From Sediminicola sp035798135 (lineage in GTDB: Bacteria > Bacteroidota > Bacteroidia > Flavobacteriales > Flavobacteriaceae), in assembly GCA_035798135.1 (NCBI GenBank), contig JAPFBR010000009.1, positions 1-64,000 on the forward strand: 64,000 nucleotides of DNA, given 5' to 3'. Each line of letters opens with the position of its first letter. Within the stretch, counting starts at the first letter, position 1. Shown piece after piece: positions 8,550-16,846 of this stretch. The translations under genes were made by a program, and so were the position numbers. Under the pieces are notes generated by a model. The model was not told the DNA's origin. It was given only the letters and a program-made list of their open reading frames with translations, and did no database searches.

Positions 8550-8556
8550 AGCCATC

Positions 8557-8623
8557 ACCTAACAATGTATATGAAACCATAGCACCCTGAGGGATGCTAC
8601 GCTTCATATTCTAACCGTTAGCT
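8557..8623 (+). repeat. Short attC-like site 5
   Basis: 67 bp, ACCTAAC at 8557 to GTTAGCT at 8617. It folds into nested stems: TATGAA with TTCATA, then AGCA and CCC with GGG and TGCT around a TGA loop, with unpaired bases between the stems on one side. This is the layout of classic short attC sites and is the clearest single site of the array. Confidence 0.75.
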
Positions 8624-8631
8624 CAAATGGT

Positions 8632-8769
8632 GCATAAATAAACCAAGCAGAACGGAGGGGCACGTTAAATGAAAAATTGGACCAGGGTTCGGGCAAAGCC
8701 AATCCTTTTTAAATTTCCTACCCATCTGTTCGCATATAGAACGAACTCACCCCCTAGCCTGACTGAAAT
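8632..8769 (+). repeat. Dispersed repeat copy 1 (second copy at 56169-56307)
   Basis: About 70% identical by eye to 56169-56307 over ~138 bp, including AAAGCCAATCCTTTTTAA against AAAGCCAGTCCTTTTTAA. A conserved short frame (NEKLDQGSGKANPF here, NEKVDHGSEKASPF there, both then TAA) suggests the tail of a lost gene. Another frame here is open from 8647 or so for about 40 codons. I do not recognise the source. It occupies the 355-bp stretch between two attC-like sites that has no good gene. Confidence 0.5.
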
Positions 8770-8904
8770 AAGGCAATTTATAAAAGATTTATAGGAGTTA
8801 AGATGACCAACGCCATCACTATGGCCTGGGCGACACCACATGCGCTAACAAGGCCTGTAATTCATTGTTTAGCTTATTTACTACAATTGAAAAGTTTTCG
8901 TACT

Positions 8905-8978
8905 TTAGACCGGCATGATCCCAAGCTCGATTTGATTAATATCAAATCGAGCTTGGGATCATAGCCTAACCGATAGGC
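8905..8978 (+). repeat. attC-like site 6 with perfect 22-bp-arm hairpin
   Basis: The arms at 8915-8936 and 8941-8962 are exact reverse complements with a TAAT loop. The right end CATAGCCTAACC then GATAGGC at 8972-8978 matches site 0 (CATAGCCTAAACG TTACCT). GATAGGCTTAAT pairs, with one mismatch, with AATAAGCCTAAC at 10741-10752, so it starts the next unit. It has no T tract, so it is unlikely to be a terminator. Confidence 0.62.
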
Positions 8979-9031
8979 TTAATTATGACCAGTCCAAAAC
9001 AATTGAAAAAATTAACCATAAATATTCTATC

Positions 9032-10705
9032 ATGAGAAAAATATTACTTTTTATTTTATTCCAGGCAGTTATACTACCAACCTTTGCTCAACATAATCAT
9101 AGTGACCATTCTAAAGAAATAAATCATGTTATGGCATGTAGAAGTGGCGTAAATTATATTGATAACCTTCCTGCACCAAAACTCATGAATGATGTTGGAT
9201 CTTCAACATTAAAAATAAAAACTTCGTCAGAACTTGCACAAAAGTATTTTAGCCAAGGAGTTAGTCAATTACATTGTTTCTGGGACTTTGAGGCCTATAG
9301 ATCATTTAAAGAAGCTATAAAGATTGATTCTACAGCAATTATGCCATATTGGGGCATTCTTCACACAATTATATTTATTGATAATGAAGAGTTTGATGAA
9401 GAAAAAAAAATAGCCGTAGAAAAACTTAAAGTATTAAGTAAAACCGCAGAAGGATATGAAGCCCTTTATAGCAAAGGAATTCTCGATTTTGTTGAAACTA
9501 AAAACCCTGAAGGTTATTTGAAACAGTTAGAAAATATCGTTCATCAATACCCACAAGATGTTGATGCAAAACTTTTTCTAGCCTTATTTAATATGTCTGG
9601 ATATGATGAACATATGGATCCCAAGAAGGGAACCATTTATAGCGAATATTTATTGAGGGACCTTCTTATTTCAAATCCAGAAAATCATGGTGTTCATCAT
9701 TATTGGATCCATCAAATGGAAAACTGCTGCCCTGAAGAGGCTTTAGAGAGTGCTGAAAAACTAGCAGATTTAGCTCCAGAATCAGGACACATCGTCCATA
9801 TGCCTGGACACATCTATTATAAATTAGGTGATTACAAAAAGGCACATGATCAATTCATTAAAGCTATGCAAGTAGACTCAACTTATATGGCTGATCAAAA
9901 TATTAAGGAGATTGATAACTGGAATTATATACACAATCTTAATTATTTGTTAGCCAATTGTGCACAAGATGGACGTTATAAAGAGGGTCTACATTACGCA
10001 GAAAGACTTGAAAAAATGGTCGCTGTTGCGGACAGAGTTGATATGCATCGAGGAGCCTACTTTTATCAAGGAATAATTACCCCTGCAATTATGGAAATGC
10101 GCTTTGGCTTTTGGGATAAAGCGGTTGAAAAATTTGATAAAATAGTGGATTTAGATTCACTTTATGGAAGGCAAGCCATGGATTACAAAGCTGCGTTTTC
10201 TATTTTTTCTTCAGGAATGTCTGCTTTAAAAGCTAATGACATTTCTATAGCAAAATCAAAATTAGATCAACTGGATGCTTTGTTTTGGCGAAATTCACAA
10301 CTAGAAAATGAAAAGGATAGAATCAATAAATTCCGATTGAAAACACTACTAGTCACTTCCATAGAACTAAAAGGAAATATTTTAATTGCCGAGAAAAAAT
10401 ATGATAAAGGAATAGAAGTCCTAAAAAAAGCTGTTGAAATGGAAGAAGATTTAGGTTATTCAGAACCTCCATATTACCCAAGACCGACCTTGTTAAGTTT
10501 AGCAAATGCATACACTAAAAAAGGTGATTATGAAAAAGCTGAATCTTGTTACGGAAAAATACTTGACAAACATCCAAATAGTTCTATGGCATATTGGGGA
10601 CTAATGAAGATTTACAAAAAGATGAATAAACAGGATAAATATGATGGGATTAAATCAAAATTTGATAATGTAATTCAATATGGTGATAAAGACATCTTTA
10701 AATAG
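9032..10705 (+). CDS. Secreted TPR-repeat protein
   Basis: 557 residues with a signal peptide (cleavage near TFAQ, residue 20), followed by a His-rich stretch (HNHSDHSKEINH). The rest is tetratricopeptide helices. One is near residues 70-105 with the family motif SQGVSQLHCFWDFEAYRSFK...MPYWGI. Another is around 225-280 with GVHHYWIHQMENC, LAPESGHIVHMPGHIY and a full TPR. More TPRs lie near 455-535. Proteins with the 'GH.VHMP.HIY' motif form a TPR family seen in many phyla; function unknown. The conserved Cys and His residues could hint at a metal or haem ligand, but this is speculation. It is the single gene of the unit 8973-10752. Confidence 0.75.
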   Translation: MRKILLFILFQAVILPTFAQHNHSDHSKEINHVMACRSGVNYIDNLPAPKLMNDVGSSTLKIKTSSELAQKYFSQGVSQLHCFWDFEAYRSFKEAIKIDSTAIMPYWGILHTIIFIDNEEFDEEKKIAVEKLKVLSKTAEGYEALYSKGILDFVETKNPEGYLKQLENIVHQYPQDVDAKLFLALFNMSGYDEHMDPKKGTIYSEYLLRDLLISNPENHGVHHYWIHQMENCCPEEALESAEKLADLAPESGHIVHMPGHIYYKLGDYKKAHDQFIKAMQVDSTYMADQNIKEIDNWNYIHNLNYLLANCAQDGRYKEGLHYAERLEKMVAVADRVDMHRGAYFYQGIITPAIMEMRFGFWDKAVEKFDKIVDLDSLYGRQAMDYKAAFSIFSSGMSALKANDISIAKSKLDQLDALFWRNSQLENEKDRINKFRLKTLLVTSIELKGNILIAEKKYDKGIEVLKKAVEMEEDLGYSEPPYYPRPTLLSLANAYTKKGDYEKAESCYGKILDKHPNSSMAYWGLMKIYKKMNKQDKYDGIKSKFDNVIQYGDKDIFK

Positions 10706-10745
10706 AATTAACCGAGTCATATTTAAATCGAATTTTAATAAATAA

Positions 10746-10864
10746 GCCTAACAACGTAAATAGAAAATAGCGATTTTAATTACTAAACAAAAGATAAATA
10801 ATAAGATAGAAGGTCAGTTATAAACCTGAAAATTAGCTACTTTTCATATACAAGACCGTTAGCA
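10746..10864 (+). repeat. attC-like site 7
   Basis: 119 bp from GCCTAAC at 10746 (a perfect RYYYAAC core) to GTTAGCA at 10858. Arms pair as TAGAAAATAGC with a bulged GCTACTTTTCATATA. The inner part is A/T-rich. The start of the next unit (GTTAGCACCA) is partly complementary to TGGTGCCAGC at 11270-11279. Confidence 0.72.
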
Positions 10865-10888
10865 CCAATCAATTCAAAATCAAATAAA

Positions 10889-11266
10889 ATGAAAGTTACA
10901 GCCGATAAAAATGAAAAGGTTGCCAATATGATATTTGCATCCATTTATCCACTTTACCTGAATAGATTGGAGAAAAATGGAAGAACAAAAGAAGAACTCA
11001 ATCAAGTAATTAACTGGTTCACTGGTTTTGATCAAGATGATTTACAAGCACTTATTGAAGAGAAAGTAACTTTTAGAACATTTTTTCAAAAAGCTAAAAT
11101 ACATCCTAACGCACACTTGATTAAAGGAGTCGTTTGTGGTTATCGAATTGAAGAAATAGAGGAGGAATTTGAATTGTATAAACAATGCAGACGTATGGAA
11201 AAGCTCATTGATGAATTGGCAAGAGGTCGTAAAATGGAGAAAATTTTTCGGAAAGAAGAGAAATAA
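10889..11266 (+). CDS. DUF2200 domain protein
   Basis: 125 residues, cytosolic, no signal peptide. It matches DUF2200 over its full length: FASIYPLYLNRLEKNGRTKE near the start, WFTGFD, then IKGVVCGYRIEEIE and the ending MEKLIDELARGRKMEKI. The family is widespread in bacteria and plants; its function is unknown. It fills a unit of about 540 bp between two attC-like sites, so it is cassette-sized. The start ATG at 10889 follows an A-rich leader without a clear Shine-Dalgarno, as is common in Bacteroidota. Confidence 0.88.
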   Translation: MKVTADKNEKVANMIFASIYPLYLNRLEKNGRTKEELNQVINWFTGFDQDDLQALIEEKVTFRTFFQKAKIHPNAHLIKGVVCGYRIEEIEEEFELYKQCRRMEKLIDELARGRKMEKIFRKEEK

Positions 11267-11272
11267 AACTGG

Positions 11273-11404
11273 TGCCAGCAAAGTGTATCAATAATAGCGG
11301 TTTAACCGATAAAACGAAAATATAAACATAAAACGTAGGTCAGTGCTAAACTGAAAAGTTAGTGAGTAGAAATCCGCTACTAACCATACACGAACACATT
11401 AGCC
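11273..11404 (+). repeat. attC-like site 8, last recognised
   Basis: 132 bp. The left end TGCCAGC is a mutated core (expected TGCTAAC). The right end CATACACGAACAC then ATTAGCC is also one base off GTTAGCC. The inner arms still pair well (GTGTATC and AATAATAGCGG with CCGCTACTAACCATACAC). Decay of both cores suggests the array end is no longer active. Confidence 0.62.
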
Positions 11405-11466
11405 TTAATACGAAAGCAAATTTCAAGTAGGATAAAACATAAATACAGAAACCAAAAACCAGCATT

Positions 11467-11673
11467 ATGAAAAAAATATTTCTTATCAGCTTTTTATCTT
11501 TAAGTCTTTTTGGGTGTAATATGAACCCAAACAAGGAGGCTCGAATTCAGCAACTTGAATCTAAAATAGAGCAAAAATCGGATGAACTAGACAAGCTTGA
11601 AATTAGAGTTCAAACACTTGAAAGTGTAAACGCTAAACTCGAATCAAGGGTTCTTAAATTAGAGAAACAATAA
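11467..11673 (+). CDS. Small coiled-coil lipoprotein
   Basis: 68 residues. The lipoprotein signal ends LSLFGC (Cys at residue 17). The remainder is a continuous heptad helix rich in Glu, Lys and Leu (residues 25-68). The design is like Lpp or small outer-membrane-anchored spacer proteins, but no family can be named. It follows attC-like site 8, and no matching attC-like site was found after it, so the cassette end is lost or absent. The stretch after it (11674-11942) holds only a possible 27-codon frame at about 11711, and nothing convincing. Confidence 0.72.
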   Translation: MKKIFLISFLSLSLFGCNMNPNKEARIQQLESKIEQKSDELDKLEIRVQTLESVNAKLESRVLKLEKQ

Positions 11674-11937
11674 GATTATCGAAAATCAAAACTGGAAAAA
11701 CAAAACATATGAAATACAGAGGACTGTTTATCCCGTTTGCGGAATTTAGCACCTATCAAAATTGCTCACTGGAAATCGGAATTAAAAACTGACCGTAAAT
11801 CAAAATAAGAATAATTACTAAACTGGATAAAAAAGTACTAAAAGTGAACACGAAACTGAACGCGTTTTTGCACACGATTTTATAGAATAGCGTCTGGAAG
11901 ACCCTGTATATAGGCAATTCAAAATTATGAAGCCTAA

Positions 11938-12040
11938 TTCATAACCCGGAGGTCGCGGGATCGTGCCCTGCTCTCGCTACAAGGTTTTATCCCTTAACTA
12001 CAGCAACGGATTGGTCTACACCTGTCCGTTTTTTTTGTGC
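11938..12040 (+). repeat. tRNA-Met-like 3' fragment plus terminator, direct repeat copy 1
   Basis: It reads as the anticodon loop TTCATAA, then the CCCGG half-stem, AGGTC variable loop, T arm GCGGG...CCTGC and acceptor strand TCTCGCT with discriminator A. The T loop is altered (ATCGTGC). The 5' half of a tRNA is missing. A G/C hairpin with eight T's (12006-12036) follows. From AACCCGG at 11943 it is nearly identical to 15342-15440. Such 3' fragments arise when a tyrosine-recombinase element inserts into a tRNA gene. Confidence 0.75.
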
Positions 12041-12695
12041 AGTATTTTTGGTGTAATTTCTCTTAATGACATGAAAAGATAAGCCATTCGTAATCCTGAA
12101 TTTTATTTGGGAATGAAATGTTTCTTTTCAATGTAGCAGAAAGAATAAATGAAATGAAAAGTCAACATTGAGTATTGTGTTCAAGACATGGGTTGGTGAA
12201 GCTCTTTTCCCGGAATGTAGCTTTTTACGGAATGAAAGGGAATGGGCTATACCATTTTTAAAAAGCCTTTTAGTTACTTAAAATTAAATCAAACGCTAAA
12301 ATAATTAATGTTCAATTAGAGGTGGATTTAAGTATACCAAAGAAAATCAAGATATAGTCCCAAAAAACATTCCCTTATTAGGATTTTTACGATATGGGCT
12401 AAAAAAGTTAGTGTTAAATCATCTAGTTATAGAATGCCGATCATTCTTTCTTGCTGTCAATTTAAGTTTGAGTTTTATTTCGGGACAAACCTTTAGTTTC
12501 AAGTATTCTCTTTTCCAAATTCTGATTTGTTAGCCACCGGACTGGCATGGCAACCCAAAAATTCGTATCTTAATAGTTCACTTCCTGGTTACATATCTTA
12601 TATACTATTCTTTGGGATCCTGGATGAATTATCATCACATATTGAAGTCAAATAACCATGGCTTGTCACCATTTGTCTATTAAAATGAAATAATT
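12041..12695 (+). other. Non-coding stretch before the aconitase gene
   Basis: About 650 bp with stops in all frames and no recognised RNA or gene remnant. The promoter of the aconitase gene must lie here; I see no convincing TAnnTTTG element. Confidence 0.5.
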
Positions 12696-14669
12696 ATGAA
12701 AAAACCGTACAATGTTTCCCAAAAACTTATAGAATCCCATTTGGTAACCGGAGAAATGATCCCAGGGTCCGAAATAGGCCTAAAAATAGATCAGGCCTTG
12801 CTACAGGATGCCACCGGTACCCTGGTCCAATTGGAATTGGAGGCAATGGGCCTTGATAAAGCCAAAACGGAGGTCGCCGTCCAATATGTGGATCATAACC
12901 TGTTACAGACCGATTTTAAAAATGCCGATGACCATGCGTTTCTTTTATCCGCCGCACAGCGTTTTGGACTATGGTACAGCCGACCAGGAAATGGGGTCAG
13001 CCACCCGGTGCACATGGAGCGTTTCGGTAAACCGGGAAAAACCCTGGTAGGGTCTGACAGCCATAGTTGTGCGGCAGGCTCTTTAGGCATGCTCGCCATT
13101 GGAACAGGGGGATTGGACGTTGCCGCTGCGATTGCGGGCGAACCTTATTTTGTTAAAATGCCAAAAGTCATGGGGATTAAATTGACGGGGAGCCTTCCGG
13201 ACTGGGTAAGTGCAAAGGATATCATCCTAGAAATGCTCCGCAGACATGATGTTAAGGGTGGGGTCGGAAATATTTTGGAATATTACGGAGATGGATTAGA
13301 GAACCTTAGCGCAATGGACCGTCACGTCATTGCCAATATGGGTGCAGAATTGGGGGCAACCACGACCGTGTTCCCCAGTGATGATGAGACCAAACGTTTT
13401 TTAAGGTCACAGGGCAGGGAAGAAGATTGGACAGAACTCGTGGCCGACGAAGGTTGTGAATATGATCTATATGAAGAGATAAAGCTGCACGAGCTTGTTC
13501 CTCTTATAGCACAACCAACTAGCCCGGGAAACGTTGTTGCCGTAAGCGAAGTTGCTGGAAAGCCTGTTGGTCAAGTTGTCCTTGGATCTTCGGCAAACCC
13601 TGGCCTGCGAGATTTCTGGATGGCAGGCGCCATCGTAAAGGACAAATCCATATACAACGGGGTATCCTTTGATATCAATCCTACCTCCAGACAGATCATC
13701 CAGAATATGATCGATAACGGTGCCTTTGCCAACTTGATCAAAGCAGGGGCAAGGTTCCACCAATCCGGCTGTATGGGGTGTATCGGGATGGGCCAGGCAC
13801 CGGCCTCGGACTCCATAAGTTTAAGGACCATGCCGCGTAATTTCCCTAGCAGATCGGGGACGGAGGATGATCAGGTATACCTATGCAGTCCTGAAACGGC
13901 TGCGGCCTCCGCGCTAACGGGCAAGATTACAGATCCTAGGGACCTTGAAAAATTATTCGGAATGAGCTATCCCCAATATAAAAATCCGGAAATGGAAATC
14001 ATAAATGCCGAACTGTTGGTCGCCCCTCCAAAGGATGGTTCTCAGATTGAATTGAAGAAGGGCCCCAATATTAAGGCACTGCCCCATATCGATCCGTTGT
14101 TGGACAACTATGAAATCCCCGTGCTGCTAAAAATGGGGGACAACATATCCACGGATGAAATTTTGAAGGCCGGGGCCGAAGTATTGCCACTTCGGAGTAA
14201 TCTACCCGAAATCAGTAAATACACCTTCACGGTAGTAGATGATTCTTTTTATGATAGGGCCATGGAATCCAAATCACTGCATGGCGGACACATCGTTGTC
14301 GCCAGGGAAAATTATGCCCAAGGTTCCAGCAGGGAACACGCCGCACTGGCACCCAAATATCTGGGGCAGGTCGCCGTGATAGCTTTGTCCTATGCCCGGA
14401 TAGCGTGGCAAAACCTTGTAAATTTTGGGATATTGCCACTTGAATTTATGACTGTCAAAGATTATGGGAAAATAGAACAGGGAGATATTGTGAACTTTAC
14501 AAATTTAAGGAAGGATGTCCAAGACCGGAATCCAATTCGGGTTAAGATTAGCAACGATTCGGGAAAATCATCTGAATTTGAGGCCAAACATACCCTAAGC
14601 GATCGCCAGATAAGCTTGCTGCTTAAAGGGGGAATCATAAATGAGTTCAACGAGAAGCTAAAAACCTAA
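12696..14669 (+). CDS. Aconitate hydratase, Aquifex-type putative aconitase
   Basis: 657 residues, cytosolic. It interconverts citrate and isocitrate through cis-aconitate using a [4Fe-4S] cluster. The length and motifs fit the shorter 'Aquifex type' aconitase family (~640-660 residues) rather than AcnA or AcnB. Visible features: DATGTLVQLELEAMG, the substrate loop GSDSHSCAAGSLG, cluster cysteines in SGCMGCIGMGQAP plus an upstream Cys, and the swivel-domain motif SSREHAALAPKYLG near the C-terminus. The gene is visibly richer in G/C than both neighbours and stands alone between the tRNA-derived repeats, which suggests separate ancestry. Whether it duplicates a housekeeping aconitase elsewhere cannot be seen here. 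Confidence 0.9.
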   Translation: MKKPYNVSQKLIESHLVTGEMIPGSEIGLKIDQALLQDATGTLVQLELEAMGLDKAKTEVAVQYVDHNLLQTDFKNADDHAFLLSAAQRFGLWYSRPGNGVSHPVHMERFGKPGKTLVGSDSHSCAAGSLGMLAIGTGGLDVAAAIAGEPYFVKMPKVMGIKLTGSLPDWVSAKDIILEMLRRHDVKGGVGNILEYYGDGLENLSAMDRHVIANMGAELGATTTVFPSDDETKRFLRSQGREEDWTELVADEGCEYDLYEEIKLHELVPLIAQPTSPGNVVAVSEVAGKPVGQVVLGSSANPGLRDFWMAGAIVKDKSIYNGVSFDINPTSRQIIQNMIDNGAFANLIKAGARFHQSGCMGCIGMGQAPASDSISLRTMPRNFPSRSGTEDDQVYLCSPETAAASALTGKITDPRDLEKLFGMSYPQYKNPEMEIINAELLVAPPKDGSQIELKKGPNIKALPHIDPLLDNYEIPVLLKMGDNISTDEILKAGAEVLPLRSNLPEISKYTFTVVDDSFYDRAMESKSLHGGHIVVARENYAQGSSREHAALAPKYLGQVAVIALSYARIAWQNLVNFGILPLEFMTVKDYGKIEQGDIVNFTNLRKDVQDRNPIRVKISNDSGKSSEFEAKHTLSDRQISLLLKGGIINEFNEKLKT

Positions 14670-15341
14670 GGGGAATTATTTCACGAGAAACGTTTAAATA
14701 TACTAGTTTCCATCGTACCGCTTTTTGTTTTAATTCTTTCCAGCTCGCTGTAAAGTAAAACGGGTCCTTTAAGCTTTTAATATGCGCTAAACCTGATTTT
14801 CTACGTGAACTTTTTCCTTCGCAAATACAGTAAAATAATGTGATAAATCATACTGGTAAAATTAAATAAAGGCTTTCGACCTTATTCATTAATGTTCTAG
14901 GAAAAACGTATCAGTTTTAATGCCCTATGTCTTCGGTGGTTTCGCCACCTTTAATGACGGGTCAATGGCCTGTCGATACTTATGTTCATTTCTTGAGGTT
15001 CTTTCTTTGTATTCTTCATTTAATTATTTGTCTATATGCTTTGTAATAGGCGTAATACAAACCCCAGTATAGGTAAAATTAGCCGCTATATTACGCGATT
15101 GGTGTAAGTTTAACACCCGGCTAAGTTCTATTAATGTTCTACCCTAGTCAATACACAGACAAAAGTCCAAACGCTTCATTCTTGAACGGGTGAAATCATT
15201 ACCTGTCTAAAACCACAGGTCAATCAACCCATCGTCAACATCCTTTAATTTATTCAAAACCATATTTCTTGAGGATTTCACATAGTATTGTCCTTAACCC
15301 CCTTGTTATAGCACGTAAACCCATATAACTAAAAATCCCGT
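14670..15341 (+). other. Non-coding stretch after the aconitase gene
   Basis: About 670 bp without a supported gene. Short open pieces on the minus strand (for example around 14690-14800, reading YSELERIKTKSGTMET) could be relics but match nothing I recognise. Confidence 0.45.
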
Positions 15342-15440
15342 AACCCGGAGGTCGCGGGATCGTGCCCCGCTCTCGCTACAAGGTTTTATCCCTTAACTAC
15401 AGAATCGGACAGGTCAACACCTGTCCGTTTTTTTTTGTGC
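15342..15440 (+). repeat. tRNA-Met-like 3' fragment plus terminator, direct repeat copy 2
   Basis: It matches 11943-12040 with a single mismatch over the first ~60 bases (CCCCGC here, CCCTGC there, so the T stem is perfect here). The identity begins just 3' of the anticodon: upstream is CCCGT rather than TTCAT. The unusual T loop ATCGTGC is shared, so the two copies come from one already altered source or were duplicated together. Confidence 0.75.
15406..15436 (+). terminator. Strong intrinsic terminator
   Basis: CGGACAGGT at 15406-15414, loop CAAC, ACCTGTCCG at 15419-15427, then nine T's. The perfect 9-bp stem is the best terminator in the window and is part of the tRNA-derived repeat. Confidence 0.85.
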
Positions 15441-15509
15441 TTTGGAATAACTGGGATAAATGTTTTACGTGTCCTATCAGGATTAAATATGATTTTTTAA
15501 GTGTTAAAA

Positions 15510-16835
15510 TTATATATATTGATTAATTATATTCTCAAATAATTCCTGCTTCCCACTCCTTAATTTTAAATCCCCGTTTTCCTGGGCAATTTTATATAAA
15601 TCTTGCATTGAAAGTTTTCCGTCCTCAAATGCTTTTCCATTACCGGTATCAAAAGAGCTGTATCTTTCCTGTCTTAGTTTTTCGTACGGTGAAGAGGTGA
15701 TAATTCTATCTGCAATCAATAATGCACGTGCGAAGGTATCCGCACCTCCAATATGCGCATGGAACACATCGTCCAAATCGGTAGAGTTTCTCCTGATTTT
15801 AGCATCAAAATTAACGCCACCACCTTGTAAACCACCTGCCTTTAAGAAAATCAACATTGCTTCTGTCGTTTCTTGGATGTTGTTTGGAAATTGATCCGTA
15901 TCCCAACCATTTTGGTAATCACCCCTATTGGCATCCAAACTTCCCAGCATCCCAGCCTTTGCAGCAGTTTCTATTTCATGCTGAAAAGTATGTTGTGCCA
16001 AGGTCGCATGGTTTACCTCAATATTAATTTTAAAATCATTGTCTAAACCATACGCTCTTAAAAAACCAATGGCAGTAGCCGTGTCAAAATCATATTGATG
16101 TTTTGATGGCTCCATTGGTTTTGGTTCAATAAAGAAATTACCTTTGAACCCTTGGGCTCTTGCATAATCTCTGGCCATTGCCAAAAACTGCGCCATATGG
16201 TCCAATTCACGTCCCATATCTGTATTCAACAAAGACATATAGCCTTCCCTTCCACCCCAGAATACATAATTTTCACCATCCAAAGCTATGGTTGCATCCA
16301 GTGCCAATTTTACTTGTCCCCCTGCCCTAGCCACTACCCCAAAATCCGGATTTGTAGCTGCTCCATTCATATAACGAGGATTAGAAAAACAGTTGGCAGT
16401 ACCCCAAAGTAATTTAATGCCCGATGCCGCTTTCTTTTCTCTGATATACTCCGTAATAGTTGCCAACCTACTTTCAGATTTCGCAAACGTTGCGCCTTCT
16501 TGAATTAAATCGAAATCATGAAAACAAAAATAATCGAATCCCATTTTGGAAATAAATTCAAAGGCCGCATCGGCCTTATCTTTTGCAGCTTGAATTGGGT
16601 CTGTAGCTTTATCCCATTCAAAACTTTGTGTTCCTGGTCCAAATGGATCGGAGCCTTGGCCACAGAATGTATGCCAATAAGCAATAGAGAATTTAAAATG
16701 CTCACGCATCTTTTTTCCTGCCACCATTTGTTCCGGATTATAATATTTAAATGCTAGAGGGTTGTCCGATTCTTTGCCTTCATACTTTATTTCCCCAATT
16801 CCTTTAAAATATTCTTTATCTCCAAAAATTGCCAT
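15510..16835 (-). CDS. xylA: Xylose isomerase
   Basis: 441 residues, the usual length of class II xylose isomerases. It converts D-xylose to D-xylulose in the cytosol with divalent metal ions. Visible motifs: WHTFCGQGSDPFGPGT near residue 53, the catalytic His in YFCFHDFDL, the metal-site stretch YVFWGGREGYMSLLNTD, FIEPKPMEPSKHQYDFD and the second metal region SLDANRGDYQNGWDTDQFP. It lies 11 bases downstream of xylB on the same strand and is surely co-transcribed with it. No xylose transporter or regulator is present in this window. Confidence 0.97.
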   Translation of the reverse strand: MAIFGDKEYFKGIGEIKYEGKESDNPLAFKYYNPEQMVAGKKMREHFKFSIAYWHTFCGQGSDPFGPGTQSFEWDKATDPIQAAKDKADAAFEFISKMGFDYFCFHDFDLIQEGATFAKSESRLATITEYIREKKAASGIKLLWGTANCFSNPRYMNGAATNPDFGVVARAGGQVKLALDATIALDGENYVFWGGREGYMSLLNTDMGRELDHMAQFLAMARDYARAQGFKGNFFIEPKPMEPSKHQYDFDTATAIGFLRAYGLDNDFKINIEVNHATLAQHTFQHEIETAAKAGMLGSLDANRGDYQNGWDTDQFPNNIQETTEAMLIFLKAGGLQGGGVNFDAKIRRNSTDLDDVFHAHIGGADTFARALLIADRIITSSPYEKLRQERYSSFDTGNGKAFEDGKLSMQDLYKIAQENGDLKLRSGKQELFENIINQYI

Positions 16836-16846
16836 AATTGTCTATT

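Larger units (their letters stand above)
1..11404 (+). mobile_element. Integron-like cassette array (CALIN-like), interrupted
   Basis: Seen: single + strand genes alternate with imperfect palindromes at 1-81, 742-871, 2047-2104, 6170-6324, 7874-8030, 8557-8623, 8905-8978, 10746-10864 and 11273-11404. Right ends share a CATAYR-n4-6-ACCGTTRG-like motif and left ends a YAACAANG-like motif. Boundary complementarity within units: GTTACCTGC at 75 with GCAGGTAAC at 740; GTTGGCATTA at 865 with TAATGCCAAC at 2047; GTTGTAAAAC at 6318 with GTTTTACAAC at 7871; GTTAGGTG at 8024 with CACCTAAC at 8556; weaker pairs for 8972/10741 and 10858/11270. Known: integron cassettes have this geometry, since the attC of the free circle is closed by the cassette's own first bases. 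Inference: a chromosomal cassette array whose integrase lies outside the window or is lost. The block at 2105-6169 is not cassette-like. Confidence 0.72.
11938..15440 (+). mobile_element. Putative tRNA-site insertion carrying an aconitase gene
   Basis: Two near-identical repeats of about 98 bp bound a 3.3-kb segment with one gene of visibly higher G/C content than its surroundings and about 1.3 kb of non-coding DNA. Inference: an integrated island, or a remnant between tandem insertions at a tRNA-Met gene whose intact copy lies outside the window, probably to the left. No integrase gene remains inside. An alternative is a segmental duplication of a tRNA tail that is not related to transfer. 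Confidence 0.5.

Noticed and set aside
8915..8962. Perfect hairpin considered as a terminator
   Set aside because: There is no T tract, and the same core recurs at the array edge (site 0) next to a GTT-type boundary.
11943..12000. Intact tRNA gene
   Set aside because: Only the part from the anticodon loop to the acceptor strand is present; D arm and 5' strand are missing and the T loop is altered.
12808..14650. Several open frames on both strands inside the aconitase gene
   Set aside because: They are shadows of a G/C-richer gene with clear family motifs; none has its own start signal or known domain.
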